From the NCBI GenBank assembly GCA_013399015.1, contig VWZX01006819.1, positions 248,001 through 312,000 on the forward strand: a DNA stretch of 64,000 bases, written 5' to 3'. Below are positions 39,472-51,397 of the stretch, in pieces. Position 1 is the stretch's first letter. Each line of letters opens with the position of its first letter. A program made the translations under genes and the position numbers. Under the pieces are notes generated by a model. The model was not told where the DNA came from. It saw nothing but the letters and a program-made list of their open reading frames with translations, and did no database searches. This stretch comes from Galbula dea. Lineage: Eukaryota > Chordata > Aves > Piciformes > Galbulidae.

Positions 39472-42400
39472 GGAATTCCTCATGTCTGAGGTAAAAACCA
39501 AGGTTCTGTTATGCTACAATAAGATGTACCTAACCACCTGTTTCTTAAGAAAGGGACATATTAAATGTTCTTCCAATATCTGGGCTCCAGTAACATCCAA
39601 AGCCTTTCCCTCTGTCTGTATTTTCACCTACAGCCTTTCCTGGCTCAATCTCTTGTCTGCCTTTAAGCTAACACTCGGGGGGGAGGCCTGGCTGGCTGCA
39701 GTCCTTCTGCAGGACTGCCCCAATTTGTCTCTATAGCTCAGGGGGAGGAGAGAGTGAAGGGAATGGGACTGGACTTCCTCCTGTAGCTTGGCCACGGGGC
39801 AAGGTAGCCTGAGAAGTGGCTGAACTGCAATGGAAAATCCCTGGCAGCTGTGGGCTTTTCTGAGATGCTCAGTTCGGCGTCTCCCACCAAAGGGAAAAGC
39901 CAAAGGAACTTCTGGAAGGAGAGGAAGCAGCGCGCCTTTGCACCTCCTTGGAGCCCTATTAACTTAGCCTTAGCAGCCCCTGCTGGAAACAAAGAACATT
40001 ACCAGCAAAGCACAGGTGACTCAAGAAGCAAGAGACCTGAAAGCTGTTGTCACTCTTAAAAAAGACAGGCAGAGTCCGGGCAGGAGCAGAGAAGGGAACC
40101 CAGAAAGGAAAGACAATATTGAAATAAGCTAATTGAGAAGAAGTACTGGAAAACTGGGAAAGACAAATGGAAATTCTACCATTTTTGCTTCTGCAATTCA
40201 TCCCCACCTTTTAGGATACACTGACTCTCCCTGCACAAATCTATCAGGAAAGAGTTTCTGCACCTTATGCAGAAGTGTTCCTTCACCTCTAGGCAGAACT
40301 CACTTTCTCTTCACAAAAACAGAGGAGTTAAACATTAGGTCCATCTCCCAAGGCCTGTCTTCCCTGTCAAAATGCAGCCAAGGATGCTGGTTCCTCACCA
40401 CTCTAGCAACACGCTCGTCCCCTTCAGGTCTCCAAGGCAGGTTCACAGTGACAAAGCAGGTCTGAGGCCAGGCTGCAACGTCAGTCTGTACATTGGGGTC
40501 CACATCAACAAGGTTCGTGGCCACACACAGTTGTGACCATAGATGGAAACCAGCATCCCACAACAGGGATGTGGGTGGAAGCCCCAGGTAGGGCTGTTTA
40601 GCCTAATTGAAGCTTATTAGTGCTCTCAGGGCTTTGACACAACAAGAGAGTAGCTTTGCTGACTACAGGCTGGTGGTGACTCTAGATCTCAGTAACAGGC
40701 AAAAAGGGATCTAACAGAAAACAGTTGATGGAAACATTGGGAGAGATGGTGCTGATGCACAGTGCCACGGCTGCAGTGAGGCTGTGCTCTACCATGGACC
40801 CACCAGGTCTCAGCAGTAAAAGCCTGGCTTCCTTAAAAATAGCACTTGCAATGGCAACAGCTCCCTCCTGAAGTGACAGAGGGCCATCTCTAACACACTA
40901 GGACAAGAGAAAGTGACAATATCATTTGAAAGTAACTGCAAAAATCAATCCCACTATTTCAGTATTTTACAATGGTGCCTGTGATCTCACAATTAAGCAG
41001 AGTTTGGAGAAGCAACTACAAGTTTCAACAGTTTTCAGTTCCACTTCAAAACCAGTGCATGCTCTGTCTCCCTACATATGAAGCCTGAAATTTCAAGACA
41101 GCTCAAGCTTCACTGTGCTGGATTTCCTCAGCCTCAGCCGCTCTGGAAAACATTCCATGTGCACAGTGCATCTCTCCAGATTTTATTCTCATTCCAAATC
41201 TACAAGTACAAATATAGCAACATTCCACTCTCCTAATGCACACTTACAAGATGTGCTGAAATGTCAGATGCTAAACAGTACAAAAAAGCACTTTACCACG
41301 TTCCTGTTGATGTGCAACAGAACAGAGAAGGCAGCAACTGCTTTAACATCTGTTGATTTATTAGATCTGAATATTCTCCTCCCTTCATCTGGCAGCAGAA
41401 AAGCTATTAACACTGCAGCAGCTTCCTCAGAGCTTGCAGGAATGCACTGGTAAATACATACCTCGAGAACAACCTCATCCCTGCGGGATTTTGAACGTGA
41501 CTCCCTCTATCCAAACCAGAGCTGCCAGACCAGAGGGAGTCTAGGAAGGTGAAGCCAGCAGAGAGGAGTGGACAAAGCAGGTAATAACCCTGCTGCCAGG
41601 AGGAAGCAGGGCTGAGGCTAGGAAGCTTCCTACTGCTGTAGCTATTGTCTCACAGCTTCCTCAACCACAGAGAGAAGGGAACCGTTGATGACGCAGCTGG
41701 TGGGACTGAAGTAACCCAGCAGCAGCTTCAAGGCTCTGCCAACCTGATTGGAATTGGGTCTTGACAATTGGTATTGCTGAGTCATTCACATGAAAGAGCT
41801 GCAGGGTCATTCCCCATGGTTGGTATTGTTTCTCGTGCTGCTAAAAACAGTCAGTTGGCGTTATTCCTTGTGCACATTTGTATTAGCCAGAAAACCCAAC
41901 TCAGCCAAAAATTTTGAGATAAGATTTTTTCCTGCTTCTGGATGGGGAACAGAATATTTTGACATAGTAAGAGTCTTCAAAATGAAAGAATCAAGTTTTT
42001 GATCTGATAAATCTGCATTTTCTCAAGGAGTGGAGGGCCAGGGAACCACTTTGGAAAAAATTTCCCAGTCAGCTTGAATAATAAGGACATGACCTTGAAG
42101 AAGTCAACTGTGACATGAACACTTTCTCAGAACAGAAGATACAATCACGACCTCCCTGTGCATCCTAAGCAATGTCTGAACACTGTCCAAAGGAGCCAAG
42201 GTCTGTTCAAGTAGCTGCATCTTGTCCAAACCCAGAACTCAATGTAAAGGCAGCTCAGTTGGGAGCTCACATGTCCTCACACCACCTCTGGTTCTGCCCT
42301 GCTGCAAGGTTTCTAAGAAGACACTTGGAGCTTTCTGCCAGTTAGGAACGTAGCCTGTCTCCCCTTAGAGCACGTTTAGGAAGTCCTGAGCTCTTGTGTT

Positions 42401-45400
42401 GTTAGCACAGCCTGCTGATGTGTTGGCTTTTGCAAGGGTGTCAAATGTCCTCCAAATGGGCCCACTGCTCCCTTTCCTTCCAAGGGCATGGGCACAAATC
42501 TGCTCTGAGCATCCATTAGTCAGCTGCAGCAGCTGTCAAAACCCTTAGGCTGAAAAACCTGTAGGACTAATTTGTTTGGAATCAAATTAGAATTTCACCA
42601 TGGGATAAGCACTAGCTTAAGCTGAACCACCTCAGGAGCATCCTTTAAACAAGCAGTCCTCAGTTCTCCTTCCCTGCTGGCAGGAAGCCTCTTGACTTCA
42701 GCATATCACCTTACTCAAATACTCTCAAATTTTCCTAATGTTGAAATTACAAACTGCCAGAGCAGCTAAATATAGGAGCAAAATAAACTAACTGTATGAG
42801 AAAGAAAAGCTTATTTTCTGTCTCTTATGATTTTCTTAGTAAAATTTCATTCCTTTTTCTAGAGTTCCTTGCTGAGGTGGAAAAAAAATCCTTGCTGCCA
42901 AACCTGTATTTAACTTGATGTTTCTTTCTGTGTATTTGTTATATATTCTTTCTGGTTTTTAGTCAAGGCTCCTCTGGAAATGCAAGTTCTCCACTCTGAC
43001 CTAGCCAAAATATATGCTATATGAAGGGGAACTAAGCTCTCTGGTACTCAAGGAGTGAGTCTCAAGGGATTTTTCTGCAGCAAAAGGTCTGTGATACTAT
43101 GAGCGGTAAGAAATCCTCCAATTCATGTCTCTCCTATTTTGTGTGCAAAGTGTAAACTGCTGACAGCTGCATTTCTGGCTGTGGTCTCTGTGGAGATGTC
43201 ACTGACAACTTCCCTCCTGACAAAGGGAAAAGTGTGACCTAAGCTGGGACTTGCATGGCTCCTAGAGTAGCTTCTGCTGCTGCCTGGAGTGGGACATCTC
43301 ACCCAGCACGCTGCAGGGCTGCCGAGCTGGAGGTGGTGTGGCTATCACTCCAAACAACCATCTATCTCAGTGGGTTTGGGATCAACCCTTCCATCTGGAG
43401 CATTAAACCAAGGGTGACCTGAAATTGGAGTTTAATCATAAATAATAATCAGCACAAACAGTCCTGAAACATTTTCCTCCACCTGCCTGTGTTAAGCCCA
43501 GCTAATTTTTGCCATCTTCTGGAGGAAGGGAATAAAATTAGGGAACTCATTTATGTTTGTGCTTTATCAAACTCGAGGCATTAACTAATCTATCACAATC
43601 CCTTTCTCTAGTCATGCTGAGACAGATGCTGCAGGCATCCCCAAGAAACCTGGTGCTGTGATGATGTTCCACCCACTTCTCTTACTCACTTGAGGCTTTC
43701 AACTGAGGATGTGACTCACTTTCTGCATTACACAGTAGTGACCATAATGCTGTGCTTCATTTAGCTGTTCACTGTTTACCTGATACTCTCACAAAGATCA
43801 CTAGATTTGTAGACACTGGAGGGGGCTTTTTAACCATTTCATCCCAAATCCTCCCACAATGTTTTGATTTTGCCTCAGACTCTAGAAGCAGTTTTTATCT
43901 GGTTGGTTGATTTCATTTTGTCTCTTCTTTTATTAAAATATACGGACTTTTTTTTACACCTTTCACCCCTTTAACCACCTCAGAATATCTAAATTCCACT
44001 TTTTTACTATATACAGTGATGACAACCCTGACCTCCAGGGGCTTGAAGATGCCTAGCCCTTGACCCAGTTCTGTTTCTAGGTCATTATAATGCCCAGAGG
44101 CTGGTCAGGGACGAAGACAAGGTGAAGGAATACCCAAGACATGGACAAGGTAAGGAACTCTAAAGAGGCCACAAGTTGGAAAGCAAAGGCACTGTGGACT
44201 AGAAGAGGTCAGACTCAAGTGGACACTGAAAATGAAACCTCTGGAAAAGGCAGGATATGGGATTTCTTTCTCCCTAGCAAGCCCAAGTATGAAACACTGA
44301 ACTCAGTATGAATTTGCCATTGACTTCACACTGGTAGACTATGAGCCATCTTCATCCCCATCTTCATCAGAAATGCTCCCAAGGTACACAAGGGACATTT
44401 GGGGTTTTCTGACAAGATTTTCAGTATTGCAGCCTCCTGAAAAGCAGTGCTCAGGACCAGAGCAGTGAAATAAAAATCTCCTTTGCAGGAGAGCTGTGCT
44501 TTCCCGTGGATAGTGAACCCACTTCCTTCTGGTTTGTTTATAGCTGTATGGGAGGTTTTTCCTCTCCCATTCCTTTTTCCAAATGCAATGAGACAATAAG
44601 ACATTGTTAAGTGTTAAACATCCATGTTTCTGTTTCTTGTCTTCATAACAGGACTATTAGAATGATGAGAAATGAAACAGGGAAATGATAAGAGAGAATG
44701 GCAAAATTTGTCTCAGATGTTTATCTGAAACAGCAGAAAAGACATTCAGAACATTCAGAAATGGTCCAGCAATGGCTGGAAGTGGTGGGTTGTTTTTTTT
44801 TCCAGAAAAAACACAGATTAACCATGTAATGTTTAATGAATTTGTGAACCATGCTTAAACTAGAAAATTTTGTACTCTAGAAAAGGTGACTTGAACGATT
44901 CCATTTGTAACAGGACATAGGAAGGAAGCATTCAGGTCACTAACAGAATGCAGAGATCCCACTTATAACAGCACCAGGATATAAAATATCCATCACTGAA
45001 CTAGAAATGTATTGATCCCTTGGACTCTTCAAAAAGGTGTCCTTGCTCTAGGGTCAAGGGATAAACACAGTCATGGGAAGACCTGAGGTAGTTGTTCACA
45101 GTGTGTGGAAGAAAACCAAAGGATTCTGACCCTCCTCACACCCCAGGGAGAACCTCTAAGGCAAGACAAAATGGAGCTGGAATGGCTTACACAAAACTAG
45201 GAATCAGTGCAAGCCCAGGAGAGAGTTGTACAGATACACTCACCCCTGTAGACATCCAGGCATCAGAAATACTTTGGGCTGCTCAGCTGTCTAGAGAGAT
45301 GTGTGTCACACCAAGAAACCTCATCTATTGCTCCCATCTCCCCAAGACAGCCTTCCAAAAGCCAGATGGATGATCGTGTCCAATCCACCCTTGCATGCCA

Positions 45401-48117
45401 AGTGTGTTATTCCTCATACAACAACAGAGCAGTTTCCTGGGCATGAGTATAAACAGTCTCAGCCAAAGCTATGTAGCTGATGGGTCCCATTAGTCTCCAA
45501 GCCAAAAGTAGAAGATGATATTAAAGTAAGAAAGAACCTGTTTTAAGGGAGATAGATTTTGGTCAATATTTATCATTGTTTAACTATCAAATATATGGAT
45601 TAAAATATCACTCAGCTACTGTTTTAGCCAAAAAAAAGTTGAAATGCCATGACATTTTACTAGCAGCTTGCATGTAGAGGGACATAGAAGGCAAAAGCAA
45701 TTTAAAAAAATCCAACTTACTCAACAATAAAATATTTATCATGATTTGGATCAGGCAGTGCAAAATGAAAACATTGCCTTAAATGCCAACATAAGGAAAC
45801 AGCGATTGCTAACTACAGTGGTGCCTCAGCAGGCAGCCCCGAGGTCGTGTCAGGTTGTCACCTCACCAGGGGCCAAGGAACAGGGGAGCCAGAAACATCA
45901 CTTCCAGCTCTGAGGAAGCAGCACAGAAACAAACAGCAAAGCGAAACAGAAAGCCCTGGCTCACAGCGCTGAACGTAGGGAGGGCACAGCTGCTGCCAGA
46001 CACATGACAATGTGGGGGAAACTGTGGTTGTGGGGGACAGTGGGAGATTCCCAGACAGAGTGCAGTTTCTGGGGAATGTTATTTATATAGGTATATGTAT
46101 GTGTGTGTGTGTATATAAAAGCATCAAAGAAAGACCCTCCCACATACTTTCAATACATAAGGAGTAGCCTCTAGGTCTGCTCCAGGCTTTGTTCTCCTAA
46201 AGTGAAAGCTGCCAGATTACACAATAAAATGTCATTATTTTTCTTTCTGCTCTCCCTCTCTTTTCTATCTTACATCCTTCTTTCACTTTTTCCTCTCTCT
46301 TTTTTTTTTTCACTTCTTTCTTTCCCCCCCTTCTGTCCCTGCCTTTCCCTAACCCCCCCTTATTAGCACTCCATCTCTCCACTCATTCTTGCTCCTTTCC
46401 TGCTGCTTCTGCTCTTCTCTCTCATTCCCAGTCAGTCATTTCCTTCATACCCAATTAACTCTAGCCTTGGTCTATGCATCCTGACAATCTATCTGTTTTT
46501 AATTGTTGCACTAAACGTAGCTGGACATTTCAGAGAGCTGTGTACATTTAAACTGAGGACCTTTTCAAAGTCTTCATAATTCAACTTGATTCCATGTATG
46601 TGATACAAGAGCCATATGTTTTTGTAGATCACGTATTGTTTCGCAGATGTGAATACTTACAGACCAGACATGGATTTGGGTATCAATTGCTTTTGCTTTC
46701 TGAGCTGTCAATTAATTTTGTGCTAGGTAATAGCATGGGTGCTTTGAAACATGCAGAGGTTTTCTCCCTGCTTCTAAAAAAGTTCTGTGAAGGTGAGAAA
46801 TGGGTGCTCAGGATGCTGAGTGGGTTTGCCTGGCCCTTTTGCAGGTGAGAGAAGAGCACTCACAGGCTCAGGGCTAGCAGGGTGGTAGAGTTTAAGCAGC
46901 ATCAAGACCACATTCCTTCTCCCTCAGCCTTGTTAACAGCTCTTCACAGATGCTGTGTTTCTAAGCTTCATAGATTCATCCCATCAAACTCCCTAGAAAT
47001 GATCAATTAATCTGTTGCATCCTCAGAGCAGATGGAGTAGCCTTTGCTCAGACAAAATTTTCCTGCATGACACCCTGGTGCTGAGTCTATCAAGAAGGGG
47101 AAAGAAGAGGAAGAAAATCATCATGGATTCTGGCAACAGGGTGTAAGAACTGACGTTTCCTATTCAGCAGTCAAAGCATCGAACCAAATGTTACAATCCC
47201 ACTTTAGGTGTGGGTGTCCCTGGCACATCTTTGCATCAAATGTGAACATCTCTAGGGAGAAGCGGACAGAGACCAGCACGGATCTAAGCAGAGGGGAAAA
47301 GTTCTCACACTGATTCAATTAGAGCAGTATATGTTGTAATATAGCTTCAAGGGATAACCGAAACTTTTGGAGAGTGCTGCTTCTTTTTTTTTCTTTCCCT
47401 TTTTCTTTCCTTTGGCTGCTGCCACATGGAGCTCATTTCACATTTCAACTACAATCTAAGTGATACAGAAAAACAGCTCTCACATTGTGTCAGATCCACT
47501 GGTGCCGAATCCACAGGCACCCTCCTTTACCCAGTCTGAGAATACAGCCCTGCGCAGAGCATCATCTTTTCCACTCTACTCCTGCCCAACCTGGGTATCA
47601 AGTGGATGAGCTTTCATTCTGACTGCCAGCCAGAAAATACCAAGTGACCACCAGAAATTGATCCACCTCACTCAGTTCTCTGGGAAAAAGCACAAAAGTT
47701 AAGTCATGATGGTTGTTCTGTACTACAGTGAAGGACAGGATAAGGAACAAAGCAGTATTAACTGAATACATCAGTAGGAGCAGAAATCCAGACCTAGCAC
47801 AACGAGGCCATGCTGTCTTTGTTACTACCACGCAGATTTGCACCAGTGAAGCACCAGTACCAGCATGTTCTCCATGAGCAAAGTGTCCCTTCCATTAGAG
47901 GAGGCCAAGGATTGGAAAACATCACAGAACTGTTTTGACTGGTAGCTCTAAGGAGCTGGGGCTGCTTTGCACACTGTGCGGTTGCAGCAACGCCCCAAGC
48001 TTGCTTCAACAGTAAACAAATAAAACAACAGATATTAAAGATAAACCACAAAAGGAATTCCCACTCCTGGAATTCCCAATGTAAGGCAAGCATCTTCCTC
48101 GCAGAAGGAGACCACAT
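39472..48117. other. Gene-free AT-rich DNA
   Basis: No exon recognised. It contains the GT/TA microsatellite and pyrimidine tract at 46.1-46.4 kb. AT-rich motif patches near 43,420-43,600 and 46,490-46,740 could be conserved elements. Confidence 0.45.
46240..46435 (+). repeat. Long pyrimidine-rich low-complexity tract
   Basis: About 200 bp almost entirely C and T on the plus strand, with T12 and C6-7 runs. The minus-strand frame over it is Lys/Arg/Glu-rich and not a real gene. A GT/TA microsatellite (46,093-46,120) lies just to the left. Confidence 0.85.
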
Positions 48118-48616
48118 CCGGAGTGTTGCGACCGGTTCTGGGCTCCTTGGTTCAAGAGAGACAAGGAACTACTAGAGAGAGTCCAGCAGAGTCTAGGAAG
48201 ATGCTGAGGAGACTGGAGCATCTCTGGCAGGAGGAAAGGCTAAGAGCCCTGGGGCTGCTTAGCCTGGAGAAGAGCAGCCCCAGAAGGGATCTGCTCAATG
48301 ATGAGCAAAAGCTAAAGGGTGGGGACAAAAGGATAGGGCCAGCCTCTTCTCAGTGGTGCCCAGGGACAGGCCAAGGGGCAATGGGCACAAACTGGAACCC
48401 AGAAGCTCCAAATAAACATAAGGAAAAACTTCTTTCTTGTTGAGGGTGCCAGAGACCTGGTCCAGGCTACCCAGAGAGTTTGTGGAGTCTCCTTCTCTGG
48501 AGAGATTCCAAACCCACCTGGAGGTGATGCTGGACAACCTGCTCTGGGTGACCCTGCTTCAGCAGGGGGTTGGACTAGATATCCAGAGGCCCCTTCCAAC
48601 CTCTAGATGCTGGGAC
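48118..48616 (+). mobile_element. CR1 LINE 3' fragment, about 0.5 kb
   Basis: The longest CR1 copy here. It runs from the ORF2 end (AGTGTTGCGACCGGTTCTGG) through AGGCTAAGAGCCCTGGGGCT and GGCACAAACTGGAACCCAGA to GGGGTTGGACTAGATATCCA and CCCTTCCAACCTCTAGATGC. It has no octamer tail of any length. Open frames over it on either strand are repeat artefacts. Confidence 0.95.
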
Positions 48617-49879
48617 TTTCAGTGAAACAGCCAGCACCCATCTGCCTGCTGTGCTGGCTCAAGGTGTGGGTGCTCGAGGAGTCCACAATTCAGATCTGCT
48701 CTACTCTGTCACTCAAAAATTGGAAGATCTAAAGCCAAAATAACCCTGAAAAATGAGGCCTTTCCATTTGTTCACTGCAGAGAACTGCCTTGGCTCAGTC
48801 CGTCCATTGCAAACTCAGGTCCTACCACCAGAGCTCTGACATTCCCATTGTGATGCTGAAAGAGAAGATGGTTTCACCCACACTGATCCTGGGCAGCCAG
48901 AGTCTGGGGGTTCAGGGCTGTTGCTGTCTACATTTCTACATTGGTGATGGAGGCAACAACCCCACAGCTCCTCCTCCAGCTGGGGTGACCACTGAGGGGC
49001 AAGGATCAGAGCCATCTTTGTGACCATCCTTGGGTAGCTCAGACAAGGGGAACACAAAAACTCCTTGGCAGTTAGATCCCAGTCCTAGTGCAGAACCTGA
49101 CCAGAGAAGGTCCACTGCCAGGCCCTGGTGAAGGAACCCATATCAGCACAGCTGAAACCAGCACTTCCTTCTTACTTCAGCATTAATGGTTGTTCACTGT
49201 GCCTTGTGTCCCTCCAGAATTCACTGCATTTGGTCTTCTGTAGCAAACTCTGCTTTTCTTAATACTTCACAAATATTCAGATCTTCTTCAAGTAAATGGT
49301 GATATGATCACCTAAAGGATGTTAGAATTCATGTGAAATCTAACAAACTATGAGCACCTTAAACACTACAGCACTTGGAACTAGGAACTACAGTGCTTAG
49401 CGGGTTTGTTACACGAACAGCTCTCCTGTGTCCATGAGATATTGAACACCAGTAAGGTATGGAAAGGGAGAGAGAGCTCCTTCACCCACGTCCTTTCTTC
49501 TTTCACATTTTCCAATCACAAGTGTGCTCATTTGTTCAAGATCAACGAACCATGCAGTGATTTTAGGGGGTCTAAGGAGCGTAAAATGAAGGCTTACCAC
49601 CGCAAATTTCAGCATGTGCCTTCAGTTACAAGGACTCGGTCACCAAAGGCGGATTGTTTGTAGCCATGTCTTGTATCCTGCATGGATTTACCAGGAAATG
49701 TGACTCTGATGACTACTTGACAACTTCTCTAAGTGTCCCACCAAACGCTGCTCTGCTCTCCTCATCGCTAGCGCTCCTGCAGGCTACAGTCCGAAACAGA
49801 GGGACTCCGAACGTCTCCTTACGCAAAGGGGATTTTCCTTAAAGAAGACACTAGTGGTTAAAAACAGGGAGTAAGAAAG
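48617..49879. other. Gene-free spacer between CR1 and CpG block
   Basis: No recognisable gene, repeat family or regulatory cluster. Confidence 0.5.
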
Positions 49880-50405
49880 TCTACTGCCGGGAAGGGCTGC
49901 TACAGCCCCTGGAATGACAAAGGGAGCAGCAATAGCGGGGAGAGCAGCAGAGAAGGGAAATGGAGGGACGTGCAACTGCGTTATTTCTCTCCCGGGAATT
50001 CCCTCCAGTTCAGTCCCGCAGGTCTGGGAGACATCTCCCGCCCGCCGCCACTCTGCTGGGCACTGGGATTGCCTGGAGATTGGGCATGAACGGGCATGAA
50101 CCGCCCTGAACCGGGAGAGGGCAGCGGCGGGGCAGTGTGGGGCCGGTGCGGGGGCTGGTGCGGGACCGAGAGAGGGCAGCGCTGGGTCGGTGTGGACCCC
50201 ATGCGGGTTCAGTGAGGGGCTGGAGTGGGGGCACTCTTGAGTCAAGCTGGTGAGGGGCTGGAGGGGGGCAGCCGTGGGTCGGGAGGGTGCGGGGCTGCTG
50301 AGGGCCGGGAGGGGGCAGCGGCGGGTTGGGCCGGTGCGGAGTCACGGCGAGTGCTCAGGGAAGGAGATAAAGATAGCAAGGGCTCCCCGCATGGAGCCAA
50401 CTGTA
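49880..50405 (+). promoter_or_regulatory. CpG island edge with plus-strand splice donor
   Basis: CpG-rich DNA begins here after AT-rich sequence. A near-perfect plus-strand donor ACT|GTAAGT has its exon end at 50,402, just where composition returns to AT-rich. That is the arrangement of a promoter with a short first exon. No product is recognised. Confidence 0.35.
50110..50330 (+). repeat. Degenerate G-rich minisatellite-like cluster
   Basis: Four related units of about 20 bp around the core GAGRGGGCAGCG occur at 50,112, 50,168, 50,260 and 50,306. They are separated by similar G-rich spacers (GGGGCTGG, GGTGCGGG). The unequal spacing means this is a decayed tandem array rather than a clean one. 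It lies at a CpG-island edge. Confidence 0.5.
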
Positions 50406-51200
50406 AGTACTTAGGGTGTATTCCTGCTTTAAACTCCAGAACGTGTAATGTGGAACATCAGAAGGCACCACTGGTGAACTCTCCGCCTCTAATGGGAAAC
50501 AGTTGAGAGTTCCACCAAATCTGTCAGTTTTTAAATGAAAAAGGACTATGAGAAAACAAAACAACAACCAAAAAAAAAAAAAGTTGGAATAATGCACTTT
50601 GATTCAGATACTGAAAATTTTTCCTCAAGGAATGGAAAAACTGATGGGGAAAAAAGAAAAAAAAATAAAGAAAAAAAGGCAAACCGAAATCTTATGGTTA
50701 CTTGTAGCAGCCTGGGCAGACATTCCTCTCTATAATCCCCTTGCTCCCTTCCCGCTCCGGGAAGGGAAAAAACTCTCTGTGATGGCTCGTAGAGATTTTG
50801 GGACCTTAGGATGTTTAAACAACTGGTTCCCATTTCTGTTCCAGGGCAAGTTCTGACTGTCCCAGACAACATTTGGCTTCTCTGGACTGAACTGAACGGT
50901 AGTTTATCAGAAAAGGCAAACCAAGAGGCTTCCACACCAAGCTCACTGATTTGGGGAGAGCCATAAAGAGAAAGGCTGTTCCGTGCAATCCAGCAGCAAG
51001 GGCAGGACCCTGCGCTACAGCAGAAGCAAGCAGCGATGTCTATTTTAAAAGAACTTACAAATTCTCTGCTAACTTTAACAATCTCCACTTTCTTTTTTGA
51101 AAATATCTCCGCATGTCGCAGGCATCATAGGAACCAGAAAGGCAACCTGTAAGGCCAGGGGATAAGGAATCCTCCCCTGTCACTGTCCCTGCCCCTCCCG

Positions 51201-51397
51201 CCGCGCATTGCACATCGCAGCATTGCCATGACGGTCCTTGAGGACATGAATTCAAGTGCCTTATGGGTCCATCTCCGACGGTACTGGCGGGGTCCCAGTG
51301 GCTCTTCCCGGTCGGTGTGTGTCCCTCCCGCCTCGGCTGGGAACGATTTGGTGATTTTGGAGGCAGAAGGGGCTGGCCGCGCATTGCACATCGCAGC
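51201..51397 (+). repeat. Perfect 21-bp direct repeat, 176 bp apart
   Basis: Copies at 51,201-51,221 and 51,377-51,397 share the core CGCGCATTGCACATCGCAG. Flanks are only loosely similar. It does not look like simple sequence. Confidence 0.85.

Noticed and set aside
46197..46382. Lys/Glu-rich minus-strand frame
   Set aside because: It is produced by the pyrimidine-rich low-complexity tract.
48123..48625. Several frames over the CR1 copy
   Set aside because: They are translations of repeat DNA with no coding role.
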